Source: Spirochaetaceae bacterium (lineage in GTDB: Bacteria; Spirochaetota; Leptospiria; Leptospirales; Leptonemataceae). Taken from it: 64,000 nt of DNA. This document shows, piece by piece, positions 34,777 to 43,609 of the stretch. The position numbers and the translations under genes are program-made. The notes beneath the pieces are model-generated. The model was given only the letters and a program-made list of their open reading frames with translations, was not told the origin of the DNA and made no database searches. Each line of letters starts with the position of its first letter. The first letter of the stretch is position 1. The stretch spans positions 177,157 through 241,156 of the forward strand of contig PBUB01000002.1 in assembly GCA_002729885.1 (NCBI GenBank). Reading direction: 5' to 3'.

Positions 34777-35370
34777 TCAATCAGTGAGTTTTCGCCCCAG
34801 CCAGTTCAATAATCCCTTTAGATCGTTCCGGCCATAGGATTCTCCCATGGGACGCTTCATAGGAGTGCCTGCAAGAGGAAAGAACGATGCAGTACTGATT
34901 GCTATCCATCTGGCTTCTTCATCCGGTTTATCAATTCTGGCTCCATGTTCTTTCGCTTCTGTCAATATGGCCTGCAGAGTGCTGAGAAATTCCTTTTCTG
35001 CCATGGCCGGAGTTTCCGGTGCCCAGCGAAATACAGCCTCTGCCAGCTCCATGGGGCCTTTGAGGTTTTCACCAAATGGCTGCCACATATCAAAAAAACC
35101 CAGCAAATAGGCGTTCAGTTTGGCCAGAGGCTTCTTCCTGGAAGAGAGGATGTCTCTGGCAAATTCATGATGCCGGTCCGCGAAAGCGAAGGCTACCTTG
35201 CGGACTATTTCCTTTTTATCCTTAAAGTAAGTATAAACAGTGCCAACACCTATGCCCGCTTTTCCAGCAATATCCTGAATGGTGGTGCCCTTTACCCCTT
35301 TACTCAAGAAGAGCGATATTGCTGCATCCACGAGAGCCTGATCTTTGTCGCCGCTACGAGGTCTTACCAT
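34777..35370 (-). CDS. TetR/AcrR family transcriptional regulator
   Basis: About 197 residues from ATG 35370 (MVRPRSGDKDQALVDAAISL). The helix-turn-helix includes KGVKGTTIQDIAGKAGIGVG and TVYTYFKDKKEIV. The C-terminal ligand domain is unassigned. An ATG-like start at 35397 would add nine residues. An imperfect palindrome, TTCCGTACTGAA at 35377-35388, lies directly before the start codon and could be its own operator. Targets are not evident; only the 82-residue hypothetical gene downstream is likely to be cotranscribed. Confidence 0.85.
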   Translation of the reverse strand: MVRPRSGDKDQALVDAAISLFLSKGVKGTTIQDIAGKAGIGVGTVYTYFKDKKEIVRKVAFAFADRHHEFARDILSSRKKPLAKLNAYLLGFFDMWQPFGENLKGPMELAEAVFRWAPETPAMAEKEFLSTLQAILTEAKEHGARIDKPDEEARWIAISTASFFPLAGTPMKRPMGESYGRNDLKGLLNWLGRKLTD

Positions 35371-35454
35371 TTTGTCTTCCGTACTGAAACCACGCACTCA
35401 TTGAGCTGATCTTCTGGAAAAGAGTTTTGAATCTTTTCAGCGTTTTCGGCCTGG

Positions 35455-35796
35455 CTACTTCGATTCGCTGTTTACAAACATAAACAGGGGAAAGCTAAAA
35501 GCAAGACTGCCCAGAAAAGCCAGAAACAGATAAAGGACTACCTGCAAAATAGATGAAGTTCTTCGGTAGACATACCACAAAAAGAGAGCCAGAAGCATCA
35601 TGGCTTCGATCATAAATGCCTGAGCCACAGGATTGGCCAGTGCCTCATTGTTCAATTCTGGTTGGGTGAATAAGGCATATAGATAGAGCGCGTTGGGTCC
35701 CAGAGCAGCCACAATGGCTGTGACAAGAAGCAGGATTCTGATGCTACGGCTCAGGGCAATTTTTCCGGATTCTGTTGTGCTGGAATGAAGATTCAT
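35455..35796 (-). CDS. Hypothetical membrane protein with three helices
   Basis: A 113-residue protein with three predicted membrane segments: IRILLLVTAIVAALGPNALY, AFMIEAMMLLALFLWYVY and VVLYLFLAFLGSLAFSFPLF. There is no catalytic motif and no recognised family. The helix layout and the short loop RRTSS between helices two and three support a real inner-membrane protein. It is monocistronic, with no clear ribosome site. Confidence 0.6.
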   Translation of the reverse strand: MNLHSSTTESGKIALSRSIRILLLVTAIVAALGPNALYLYALFTQPELNNEALANPVAQAFMIEAMMLLALFLWYVYRRTSSILQVVLYLFLAFLGSLAFSFPLFMFVNSESK

Positions 35797-35991
35797 AAGC
35801 GAATATTCGGTAATGAATCTTCACTTGGCAATGCTTTTTTCGCAGAAATGAGAGACTCTATCAGGCAAGACATATATTTCTGGCCCCGCCATGCCTGCCG
35901 ATCAGGTGGCTCATGCAAAGATAGGTCCGGGTCTATGGATTGGCTGGAAAATCAGCGAAAAGGGAAATTCGAGGATTTTTGGAAAATGCTG

Positions 35992-36065
35992 TGCGCCCAG
36001 GAGGATTCGAACCTCCGACCTTTTGATTCGTAGTCAAACACTCTATCCAGCTGAGCTATGGGCGC
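35992..36065 (-). tRNA. tRNA-Arg (anticodon ACG)
   Basis: The minus strand folds into a complete cloverleaf: acceptor GCGCCCA (36065-36059) pairs with TGGGCGC (35999-35993), the D-arm is GCTCAGCTGGATAGAGT, the anticodon stem TTTGA/TCAAA encloses CTACGAA with anticodon ACG, and the T-arm is GGAGGTTCGAATCCTCC. Discriminator A is at 35992 and the CCA end is not encoded. ACG is normally deaminated to ICG and reads CGU/CGC/CGA arginine codons. Confidence 0.95.
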
Positions 36066-36243
36066 CGCTGATGAATAAAAAAATCTGGTGGCTATACGGT
36101 CAACCGGAATGCAATAGAAAGGGCCTCCGGGATGGAAATAGGATTTGATGATTGCCTCCAGGATTCCGGGATTTCATCCATGGCGGCAGGCTGCATATTG
36201 ATTCAGCCCGGATCAAGAACGGAAGAATTCGCAGGAGCAGGAA

Positions 36244-37032
36244 ATGAAAGAAGAATCAGCGGAAAAGGACCATCGCGGAAGGAATCGTTTCTGGATTGTA
36301 TCACTAATGTTGCTCTGCGCAATTTTGCTGGGTTACGCCGGTCTGGCCAGTGTGGCTTACTGGAGGCTGGAAAGGGAGACCGGTGTTCGAATTTCCCATC
36401 TTGAAAAAGAGGTAGATTCCCGCCAGAAGCAGATGAACCGAATGCTGAAGGATAAGACAGGGCTGGAGGCAAGCCTGGAGGAAATGGAACAGGCTTTGAG
36501 CGAATTGCGGGAGAGGCAAAGGGTGGCCGATAGCCGGATGCAGGAGTTTAGATCCCTGCTTCAATCTTTAAAGTCATTGAGAGAGGCCGGAAACCTTACG
36601 GTTCGTGTTGTGGATGGACGGGCGGTGCTCACGCTTCCTTTCGATATTCTTTTTGCTTCTGGATCCAGTAAGCTTTCGGATGGAGGACAGAAGGCAATTC
36701 GGCAGCTGGCTTCGGTGCTAAAGGATCTGGAGAATCACCAATTCCAGGTAGAAGGGCATACCGATGCCGATCCCATCGGCCGGCCGGGCTATACGAACTG
36801 GGAACTTGCCTCGGACCGGGCCCTGGTAGTGCTTCATACAATGGTAGCGGCCGGCATGTCTTCGAACCGCATCAGTGCTGCCAGCTATGGACCTACCAGG
36901 CCTGTGGCTGGAAATCGCACCGCTGCAGAGAAAGCGCGAAACAGACGGATTGAGATTGTCCTGGTGCCGGATTTATCGAATCTTCCCGGAGCTTCGGAGA
37001 TGGAAGAGGCTCTGCAGTCAATGCCTGAATAG
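36244..37032 (+). CDS. OmpA/MotB-like peptidoglycan-binding membrane protein
   Basis: A 262-residue protein anchored by one N-terminal helix (FWIVSLMLLCAILLGYAGLA). A coiled coil of about 80 residues follows (VRISHLEKEVDSRQKQMNRM and on), then an OmpA C-terminal domain. The latter shows LPFDILFASGSSKLSDGGQK, FQVEGHTDADPIG and ISAASYGPTRPVAGNRTAAE, with the conserved Asp and Arg that bind diaminopimelate. It tethers the inner membrane to peptidoglycan, like MotB or TolR/OmpA relatives; no MotA partner is adjacent. GCAGGAG precedes ATG 36244. Confidence 0.88.
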   Translation: MKEESAEKDHRGRNRFWIVSLMLLCAILLGYAGLASVAYWRLERETGVRISHLEKEVDSRQKQMNRMLKDKTGLEASLEEMEQALSELRERQRVADSRMQEFRSLLQSLKSLREAGNLTVRVVDGRAVLTLPFDILFASGSSKLSDGGQKAIRQLASVLKDLENHQFQVEGHTDADPIGRPGYTNWELASDRALVVLHTMVAAGMSSNRISAASYGPTRPVAGNRTAAEKARNRRIEIVLVPDLSNLPGASEMEEALQSMPE

Positions 37033-37087
37033 TCGGGCTGGAGCAGCGATTTCGTGCGAAGCAGATCCAGGTCGGACCGCGAAGAAA

Positions 37088-37678
37088 TTAGAAGTCGATG
37101 GAAAGGCCTGGAAGTAGTCCAACAACAATGAAGCTGATCGCCAGACTGTAGCCGCTCAGGAATGTAAAGAAGCTCCATTTCAACCAGTAGAATTTTCTGC
37201 CCAGAATCATGGTGCTCATTCGGTAGAGATCATGCGCTACGTGCTTTCCAATTTCATTGGTATTGGAAAGAGCTTCGGCCATTTCCCGTACGTAGGTATC
37301 TTCGTCGTACTCCTGAATAGAGGAGAAATGCAGCAGATAGTGAAAGCTATCGTCCTTCTTTATGTATTTCTTGGGAAGAAGCGAAATGATTGCGAACAGA
37401 ATACTGAGTAGCGCCGTAATTACAGCTACCAGAATGCTGGGCAGAAAGTCCTGCCGTCCCACACCGCTCAGAGAAATAGGAATCAAAAAGGAATTGATGG
37501 TTAGAATCGCATAAGCCCGTCGATCGGCAAAACCAATGTAGCTTAAGTGCTTTGCAATCAATGCGCTGAGGATGGAACCGCGAAATGCCGCCGGCCATTT
37601 CCAGTCGTCCGCGCTTTGCTCTGGATGCTCTGACATATACCTGATACCCAAACTGGGAAGTGTCGCTGGCTGTTCCAT
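37088..37678 (-). CDS. Pycsar-effector-like (DUF5706-type) transmembrane protein
   Basis: About 196 residues. The layout fits the PycTM/DUF5706 effector domain: a membrane-proximal HLSYIGFADRRAYAILTINS leading into helix one, a second helix LVAVITALLSILFAIISLLP, a cytoplasmic loop with LLHFSSIQEYDEDTYVREMA and HVAHDLYRMSTMILGRKFYW, and a final helix FFTFLSGYSLAISFIVVGLL. Family members act as membrane-disrupting effectors triggered by cyclic pyrimidine nucleotides in Pycsar defence. No nucleotide cyclase is adjacent. ATG 37678 or the in-frame ATG 37636 could start it. The assignment rests on pattern recognition only. Confidence 0.6.
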   Translation of the reverse strand: MEQPATLPSLGIRYMSEHPEQSADDWKWPAAFRGSILSALIAKHLSYIGFADRRAYAILTINSFLIPISLSGVGRQDFLPSILVAVITALLSILFAIISLLPKKYIKKDDSFHYLLHFSSIQEYDEDTYVREMAEALSNTNEIGKHVAHDLYRMSTMILGRKFYWLKWSFFTFLSGYSLAISFIVVGLLPGLSIDF

Positions 37679-37789
37679 CAAAAAACCAGGGCAGAGGATT
37701 AATCTCCGGGAAGGCCGGAGAATCAGGTCTCCTTTAGAAAAAGGTCAGTGGATCCCGACCTTGCGCAGTCGGAATCCAATCTGCTGACC

Positions 37790-38839
37790 CTATTTGGGAA
37801 CGTGGCGAGCCAGGAACTGATCGTTTGTTTGATTCCATAGATCCACCAGAGCTTTTCGCTTCTGGTTCAGCTCATTGTTTACAGCGTTTGCTCGGTTAAC
37901 CAAGGAATTGTATTCATTCACCAGGCGATTATAGGAATCTACCTGAGCCTGAGTTCTGCGAGAGGCATCTACAGACTCCAGGGATTGTTTGGCCCGCTCC
38001 AGTTGATCCTTCTTCAGAGCCAGGTCAACGAAGACAGAAGTCTTCTTCGCTTCCTCGTCGTAAAACTGCATCACTCGATTGGCTACCTGAAGCAATGAAT
38101 CATCTCCTTTATGAGGCTGTAGATTCCGTAGTTTTTCCTGTCCTTCCCGGGCATATTCCTGTAATGATTCACGATTCTGTTCGATTCCGCTGATGTCTTC
38201 TCGGTCCAGCGCTTGAATAAGATAGACTTCCTGTTTGTATGGTTTGAAATAGATCAGGAAGATATCGCTTTGATATCCCATGGCAGCGCTGGCCAGGCTC
38301 AGTTTGCGACCTATTTCATCTGTTCTGGACACCAGGTTAATGTTATAGTCTGCAGCGAATTTCTTTTCCACAGCCGCAGCATCATCCGCTGCTTCATCGA
38401 GACGCAGGTTGGCCTGGCGCCGGGCTTCCATGTAAGCTTCCATTGCATCGTAGGATTCTTCGGCGATTTTTTTAAGGTCTACCAGCCGACCATAGTCTTC
38501 GCTTAGAACGGCATGCATGGTCTCCAGAAGTTCCAGAGTACTTTCGCGATAGCGGTTATCCCCTTTGTAAGGTTGTACATTGCTAACATTTTGAATGGCC
38601 AGGCTGACTGAATCGATGAGGTTCCTTCGCTTCTGTTCCAATTCTGCTGGATTCTTGCTATGGGCCACACTCTGCATATACGAAAGCATGTTATTTCGAA
38701 TTGGGTCTACCGGATTGCCCACCTGCTTCATATGCGCCAGGGCACCGGCCGGAGTGGCATCCGGTGCGGGTATAGTGGCACACTGGGTGATTAGCAGAAA
38801 TCCGGCGCACAGCATTAGCGCTTTTTTAATTGTCTTCAT
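37790..38839 (-). CDS. Helical (coiled-coil) lipoprotein coupled to S41 protease
   Basis: A 349-residue lipoprotein: the signal peptide MKTIKKALMLCAGFLLITQC has Cys 20 as lipidation site. The mature chain is almost wholly helical, with two related blocks containing VQPYKGDNRYRESTLELLET and LQPHKGDDSLLQVANRVMQF, which suggests an internal duplication of about 165 residues. Its ATG overlaps the protease stop (ATGA), so expression is translationally coupled. It resembles the LIC11966-like surface lipoproteins of Leptospira by layout; this is not certain. A role as adaptor or substrate of the protease is inferred. Confidence 0.75.
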   Translation of the reverse strand: MKTIKKALMLCAGFLLITQCATIPAPDATPAGALAHMKQVGNPVDPIRNNMLSYMQSVAHSKNPAELEQKRRNLIDSVSLAIQNVSNVQPYKGDNRYRESTLELLETMHAVLSEDYGRLVDLKKIAEESYDAMEAYMEARRQANLRLDEAADDAAAVEKKFAADYNINLVSRTDEIGRKLSLASAAMGYQSDIFLIYFKPYKQEVYLIQALDREDISGIEQNRESLQEYAREGQEKLRNLQPHKGDDSLLQVANRVMQFYDEEAKKTSVFVDLALKKDQLERAKQSLESVDASRRTQAQVDSYNRLVNEYNSLVNRANAVNNELNQKRKALVDLWNQTNDQFLARHVPK

Positions 38840-40869
38840 TTCTTTTCTCCCTGGTTTTTCATCAGCTCGATGTAATCGTTCAAAATGTAGTATGCCTCTT
38901 CCAGGTAGGGATCGCCCTGCAATTGCTCCAATCGTTCCCGGTAGAGTTGTTTCGCATAGGGGTCCACGGACTGAGAGGCAAGATCAAAACTCTGAATGTA
39001 GGCTTCATAGGCGGAAACCCTGTAGTCCCCGGCCGAATCGCCGGATTCCAGAGCCCTACGAATGGGAAGCATTTCGTCATAAAATTCGGCCGGGTCCAGA
39101 CTTACTGACTCTGGCATGCTTGTCAGTGGCTCCAGATTCTCCATGAGCTCCTCTACGATGCGAAATCCCGGGGAATTATCCACTCTGTCTTCGCTTCTGG
39201 ATTGAAGGCTCTCCAGTGGCAGTGCAGGACCTTTTTCGTAGGGCAATCGTTTATCAATACCCGGAGCTTCGATCACCGCCGGTAAATCTGATTCGCGGTA
39301 AGCAAAGGGCGAAAATTCCGGGAGCTCAATGTGTGGCTCAACGCCGGTTCCCTGATGACTCTTTCCATGTAGATTATAGAACAGGGCAGTGGTAACATTC
39401 AAATACCCGGGAGAGCGGGCCACCGGATCCCGGTAAGGTAGTACCCTCTGGGCTGTGGCCTTCCCGAAGGTTCGGCGGCCAACGATGATGGCCCGGTTAT
39501 AATCCTTCATGGTTCCCGCGAAGAATTCCGATGCAGATGCGCTCTGCTCATTGACAAGAACCAGTAATGGATCCCTGTAGACTGCACCCCGGTTGGGATC
39601 CTTGAATACTTCGACTTCGTTTCCGTGTACACCAAAGAATAAAGGGCCCGAGTCGATGAATAGTCCGCAAAGATCCGCCGCTTCGCGAAGCGAACCGCCA
39701 CCGTTGTTGCGAAGATCCAGAATCAAACCATCAATGCCTTCCCTTTTCAGTTTAACAATCTCGGCTGCCACATCGCTTGCGCTGGCGGGCATTTCCTCGG
39801 ATTCCCAGGACTGGTAGAATGATGGAAGATAGATATATCCCAGCTTTCGTTTCCCTTTGAGTACAAATCCAGAAACTATGTTCTCTTCAAGACGGAGTTG
39901 TTCTTTATACAGATTTACCTGGATCATTCGCCCGCCTGGTTTGCGAATCTTAAACACTCCCCTGGTGGCAGAACTGGAGGCCAGAATCTCCTGTAGTTCG
40001 GAAGCTCCATGATCGGCACCGTAGATGGTTTCATCTGTTTCCGGAAGATGTATTTCAATGATGACATCTCGAGTGTTGACCCGGCCCGATTTCCAGGCCG
40101 ATCCTCCCGGAACAACGCGGGCCACTTCGATTTCATTCAGCGGGCTGGAGCGAAATACCAGGCCAAAGGAACGACCGGACGAGGAAAGGGTTCGCTGGAA
40201 GCGCTCCATGTCATTCTGGCTCAATACAGCCGAGTGAGGATCAAATCTGGAAAGGAGAGACTGGCAGTGAAGAAAGTAGAGAAAGTTTCTCATTCCTTCC
40301 GGAGGATTCAGGCTACGTTTCAAGGATTCCATCTGGGCCCGAACAATCTGGCTTCTCAGGTTTTCGGACTCTTTGCGAACCAGAGCGACGTACTGCTCCG
40401 GGGAATCGGGCAGGTGTCGTAGATAGAGTCGTTTCAGGATTTCAAATTGAACAAGAAGTTTCCATCTATGACGTAATTCGTTCTCCGCAACAAAATCGGA
40501 ATCCGCCAGATTAAAATCTTCTACGCTGGAAAATGGTTCGCTTTCAACGCTTTGAAGGAGGCGCATTGCGTTTCGAATCCTTCCTGTGTAGCTTTCTTCT
40601 ACGATGCGAAGAAAGCGAATGCTGGCCCTGCCTCTATATTTCTCTTCCGCATCCTGAATGGATTCAATGTCTTTCTCAGTAAAAATGATGCGACGAGGAT
40701 CCAGCTGGTTGATAAATATATGCAGGGCGGATTCGTAATCATCTTCATCCAGATTCGGAGCTTCCAGATGAGCTCTACTGGCCAATTCCAGGGGAGGCAG
40801 GAAAAAGCCCTCCGAATCGGCCAGAAGAATGGTTGGGATGATTAGAAGTAATAAATAGACTCGGCGCAT
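38836..40869 (-). CDS. prc: Carboxy-terminal processing protease, S41 family (Prc/Tsp-like)
   Basis: A 677-residue exported serine protease, close in length to E. coli Prc (about 680). A signal peptide (VYLLLLIIPTILLADSEGFF) precedes a helical N-terminal domain with LDPRRIIFTEKDIESIQ. A PDZ domain at about 225-330 contains EVARVVPGGSAWKSGRV. The protease core has GLILDLRNNGGGSLREAADL and the Ser/Lys dyad in NEQSASASEFFAGTM and RRTFGKATAQR. It trims or degrades periplasmic proteins from their C-termini. The following lipoprotein gene overlaps by four bases. Confidence 0.9.
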   Translation of the reverse strand: MRRVYLLLLIIPTILLADSEGFFLPPLELASRAHLEAPNLDEDDYESALHIFINQLDPRRIIFTEKDIESIQDAEEKYRGRASIRFLRIVEESYTGRIRNAMRLLQSVESEPFSSVEDFNLADSDFVAENELRHRWKLLVQFEILKRLYLRHLPDSPEQYVALVRKESENLRSQIVRAQMESLKRSLNPPEGMRNFLYFLHCQSLLSRFDPHSAVLSQNDMERFQRTLSSSGRSFGLVFRSSPLNEIEVARVVPGGSAWKSGRVNTRDVIIEIHLPETDETIYGADHGASELQEILASSSATRGVFKIRKPGGRMIQVNLYKEQLRLEENIVSGFVLKGKRKLGYIYLPSFYQSWESEEMPASASDVAAEIVKLKREGIDGLILDLRNNGGGSLREAADLCGLFIDSGPLFFGVHGNEVEVFKDPNRGAVYRDPLLVLVNEQSASASEFFAGTMKDYNRAIIVGRRTFGKATAQRVLPYRDPVARSPGYLNVTTALFYNLHGKSHQGTGVEPHIELPEFSPFAYRESDLPAVIEAPGIDKRLPYEKGPALPLESLQSRSEDRVDNSPGFRIVEELMENLEPLTSMPESVSLDPAEFYDEMLPIRRALESGDSAGDYRVSAYEAYIQSFDLASQSVDPYAKQLYRERLEQLQGDPYLEEAYYILNDYIELMKNQGEKK

Positions 40870-41087
40870 GGAAAGTCACGGTTCTCAGATAACCAGGTAG
40901 CCTGTATTACACAGTCTAAATGATCAATGATTTTTCAGAATCCGCGGTATCTTATGATAATGGAGAAGGGAGAAACATCCAAAAACATCCAGAATCAACT
41001 GAGAATCCTGGAGAATGAAGCGAGTTACGATGCCACGAAAAGGAATCCAGGATCCCGATGCAGGGTGCTGCCTCCGGATCAGAGGCA

Positions 41088-42845
41088 TCAAGATTCAGAG
41101 CTTTTCCAGCAATTTCGCTTTTCTTCCATTCGTCTGTCATTCCACAAGGGGGATCTTGACTGTAGCTCTTCGACCGTAATGTTATATCTTTTCTCCAGCA
41201 TCTCAATAGCGGGGGATCCTTCTTTCTTATAAGCTGCCAGCTCTTTAAGTCTATTCTCTGCATCCGGCAGTGTGGCCAGAAGATCTGGATCCCAGCGAAC
41301 CACCGTGCCAAAGTCTGTGGACATGATTTCGTCGTATCGCCGGTCCCCTGTTTCGCAGAAAATGACATTTTTAGCCAGCACTTCCAGAGTTCCAATGGAG
41401 TGTTCATGACCTGGACGAAAGCGAAGAAGTATGGGCAACCTGGCGACGTAGGAATCGCTAATTCCCTGTTCATCGATAATTTCCACCTCGGGGCCTGCCG
41501 AAAGACCTACGTAACCCAGCCCCATACCTTCCATGCAGGTAGCCTCGGCCTGACTGTTGGCGATGCGAAAGGTGCGATAGTTCAGGCAGGATTGCAATCT
41601 GGAAAGCTCCAGTCCGCGCTGTCCCCAGGGATGATTTCTAGCATTAAGGAGGCCAGGTCCCTGAGATTCGAACTTGCGCACAAAGTGGAATCTTTCACTG
41701 GCAATGTATCCATACGCGGCCGGAACCGGTAGAAACATTCCGATAACGCAAATGATTACGAAAGCAGCCAGAGTACCTGCCGGTCGCGAATCCCACCTGG
41801 AAAGCCATCCGTTCCAGCGAGCGGGCAGTGGGATGGTGAAGATTCGCCTGGCCAGCCAGGCAAGCATGATCAATTCTGGAAGCAAAAATCGAAAGGCCAT
41901 GAAGTCGCCCCCCAGCCGAATCACGTAGGCTGTCATCAGAATGGGCGCGCCAATATCTCGGAGGAGGCGAAACCAGTCTGTAGATTTCTCTGCCGGGTCC
42001 TGAATTGTAGGAGAGTTATAATATGTTAAATAAGAGTAAGCTGCGACCAGCAGGATAATGATCCAGGCCGTCGGGCCAAAGGCCACGGCGTGGAACAGGT
42101 ACTTTGCTCCCTGAAGCCAGTAGCTATCCAATCCGGCCTTCGCATAGTATGTATTGGGAAATAGCTCTCCGTAGTATAGATAGCGAAACAGATGCCAGGA
42201 GCCAGCTACAAGTAGAATACTCATTGCTGCTCGAATCGCTCTGACGATTCGCTGCCGCTTCCCCAGGTGCTTCTGTCTGATGAGCTCCCAGAGAAAGAAG
42301 AATCCGTACCAGACCGCAAACAGTCCCAGCTCCGGGCGAATCAGATAGAGAAGGCCAAGGTAAAGGCCCAGCAGGCCCGGTCTTTCTGCGGGACGATTTT
42401 GTTCCAACATCAAATAGAATAGTCCCAGAACCAGAGTCAGAAGTCCCAGTTCCATGCCCGAGGCGCCGAACTGACGAAAGCCGGGATGGGCGGCCAGCAT
42501 GAAGGGGATAATCAGGTGAAGATATTTAAAAGGCGTGGGAGTGCTTTCGGGTCTTGATGGTGATTTTACCAGCAGCATCAGCCCCAGAAGTGCCAGAAAT
42601 GATCCCAGTACCACTGCAGTGATGGACGAATCCAGGCCCATCCCACGGAAGATCACAAGAATAGAAAACCACAGTGGATGGGTGTAGACTTCCGTTTGTT
42701 CCCCGGGATTATACACCGGTCCCCTGGTTTCATAAAGGTTTTCTACAGCCCGAAGAGTAATGGCCGCATCCTCGGCCAGCCAGGCCTGACTGGCCAGACC
42801 ATACAGACTCAGAACCAGAAGAACGGAAATAATGAGGGAACGCAC
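41088..42845 (-). CDS. Polytopic membrane glycosyltransferase (GT-C type)
   Basis: A 585-residue protein with about ten membrane helices and a soluble C-terminal domain of about 170 residues. The first extracytoplasmic loop holds the acidic pair in WLAEDAAITLRAVENL, followed by PGEQTEVYTHPLWFSILV; this layout matches GT-C transferases such as mycobacterial AftB and the related leptospiral glycosyltransferases that use lipid-linked sugars. The start is GTG 42845 immediately before the first helix. It would add sugars to a surface glycan; donor and acceptor are unknown. It stands alone upstream of tmRNA on the opposite strand. Confidence 0.75.
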   Translation of the reverse strand: MRSLIISVLLVLSLYGLASQAWLAEDAAITLRAVENLYETRGPVYNPGEQTEVYTHPLWFSILVIFRGMGLDSSITAVVLGSFLALLGLMLLVKSPSRPESTPTPFKYLHLIIPFMLAAHPGFRQFGASGMELGLLTLVLGLFYLMLEQNRPAERPGLLGLYLGLLYLIRPELGLFAVWYGFFFLWELIRQKHLGKRQRIVRAIRAAMSILLVAGSWHLFRYLYYGELFPNTYYAKAGLDSYWLQGAKYLFHAVAFGPTAWIIILLVAAYSYLTYYNSPTIQDPAEKSTDWFRLLRDIGAPILMTAYVIRLGGDFMAFRFLLPELIMLAWLARRIFTIPLPARWNGWLSRWDSRPAGTLAAFVIICVIGMFLPVPAAYGYIASERFHFVRKFESQGPGLLNARNHPWGQRGLELSRLQSCLNYRTFRIANSQAEATCMEGMGLGYVGLSAGPEVEIIDEQGISDSYVARLPILLRFRPGHEHSIGTLEVLAKNVIFCETGDRRYDEIMSTDFGTVVRWDPDLLATLPDAENRLKELAAYKKEGSPAIEMLEKRYNITVEELQSRSPLWNDRRMEEKRNCWKSSES

Positions 42846-42993
42846 AATTCCCTATGGTTGGAAGTTCTTGAGCTGAAAACCGATTTTTTGTTCTCGGTCC
42901 TGGCCTGCTGGGCCCAAATTTGCGCTGGAAACTTGGAGGAGTCCATGCTACATTGTTTACAGAGATGAGGTCAGTCCAAGTTTGGCCTCTACA

Positions 42994-43339
42994 GGGGACG
43001 AAAAGGTTTCGACTGCTGTGATATCGAGATCCAGGTTGCATGCGGAGTTGAGGAGCTTCTCAAAACCTCACTTTATAAGTGCCAACAACGAATACGCACT
43101 GGCTGCATAATTAATGCAGCTACGCTCCCTGTAGCTTCCCTTCCGGGGCTGCAGATGAGTGTCAATTTACGGAAGGTCTGCTAATTCGGTTCGGGTAGCG
43201 TTTTAGCAGGAACAAACTATCCGAAACGTCAGACTGTGGTATGTTGCTGCACCGATGTCTGCCGTAACGAGCAGCGACTAAGCATGTAGGGGCCTGTTTT
43301 TCGCACCGTAGGACGCGGGTTCGACTCCCGCCGTCTCCA
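42994..43339 (+). ncRNA. ssrA: Transfer-messenger RNA (tmRNA)
   Basis: Rescues stalled ribosomes and tags the nascent peptide. The 5' end GGGGACGAAAAGGTTTCGAC pairs with the 3' end CGTCTCC (43332-43338); discriminator A is at 43339, and CCA is not encoded. The tag reading frame at 43081-43110 decodes to ANNEYALAA followed by TAA. The T-arm GCGGGTTCGACTCCCGC is intact near the 3' end. Length is about 346 bases. The 3' end is partly duplicated just downstream. Confidence 0.96.
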
Positions 43340-43411
43340 ATTCGCTACGCTCATCTGTTGGGCCACCGCCAGGCCGTCGACCGCTCCGCGGGCGACTCCC
43401 GCCGTCTCCAA
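43314..43411. repeat. Duplicated ssrA 3' end (attachment-site-like direct repeat)
   Basis: CGCGGG-TT-CGACTCCCGCCGTCTCCAA at 43314-43340 (the tmRNA T-arm and 3' acceptor strand) recurs at 43387-43411 without the TT: six plus nineteen identical bases, 25 of 27. The copies are separated by 46 bases. Tail ends of tmRNA genes are classic integration sites for phages and islands, so this may be an attL/attR scar or the remains of a small excised element. No integrase gene lies within the window. Confidence 0.75.
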
Positions 43412-43412
43412 A

Positions 43413-43516
43413 CCGCAAGGGAGGGTGGCCGAGCGTCGAAGGCCGTGCTTCCTTGCACGGACTTCGACGCGTTCGCCCCTCCTGGGCTCACCGATCGACC
43501 ACCCTCCCTTGCGGGG
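43413..43516. repeat. Palindromic element A (nested inverted repeats)
   Basis: Outer arms CCGCAAGGGAGGGTGG (43413-43428) and CCACCCTCCCTTGCGG (43499-43514) are perfect 16-base inverted repeats. Inside, GCGTCGAAGGCCGTGC (43434-43449) and GCACGGACTTCGACGC (43456-43471) form a second stem with one mismatch and a six-base loop. The element begins two bases after the duplicated ssrA end. It looks like a REP-like palindromic repeat or the template of a structured RNA. No coding potential is apparent. Confidence 0.7.
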
Positions 43517-43609
43517 GCCTCTGGCAAGATTGCCTATTACTTCCATTGGTTTTGAGGCAGCTAAAATTGAATCTTGCATTCGAAAGTCCACTCAGACGTT
43601 GAACCTGTA

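Noticed and set aside
40927-41232. 101-residue plus-strand frame
   Set aside because: Its second half is antisense to the membrane glycosyltransferase gene and it has no start signal.
43415-43515. tRNA-Ser-like sequence (GGAGGGTGGCCGAGCG and GTCGAAGGC at the 5' side)
   Set aside because: There is no T-arm with TTCGA, no valid Ser or Leu anticodon loop and no normal variable arm; the fold is better explained as a palindromic repeat.
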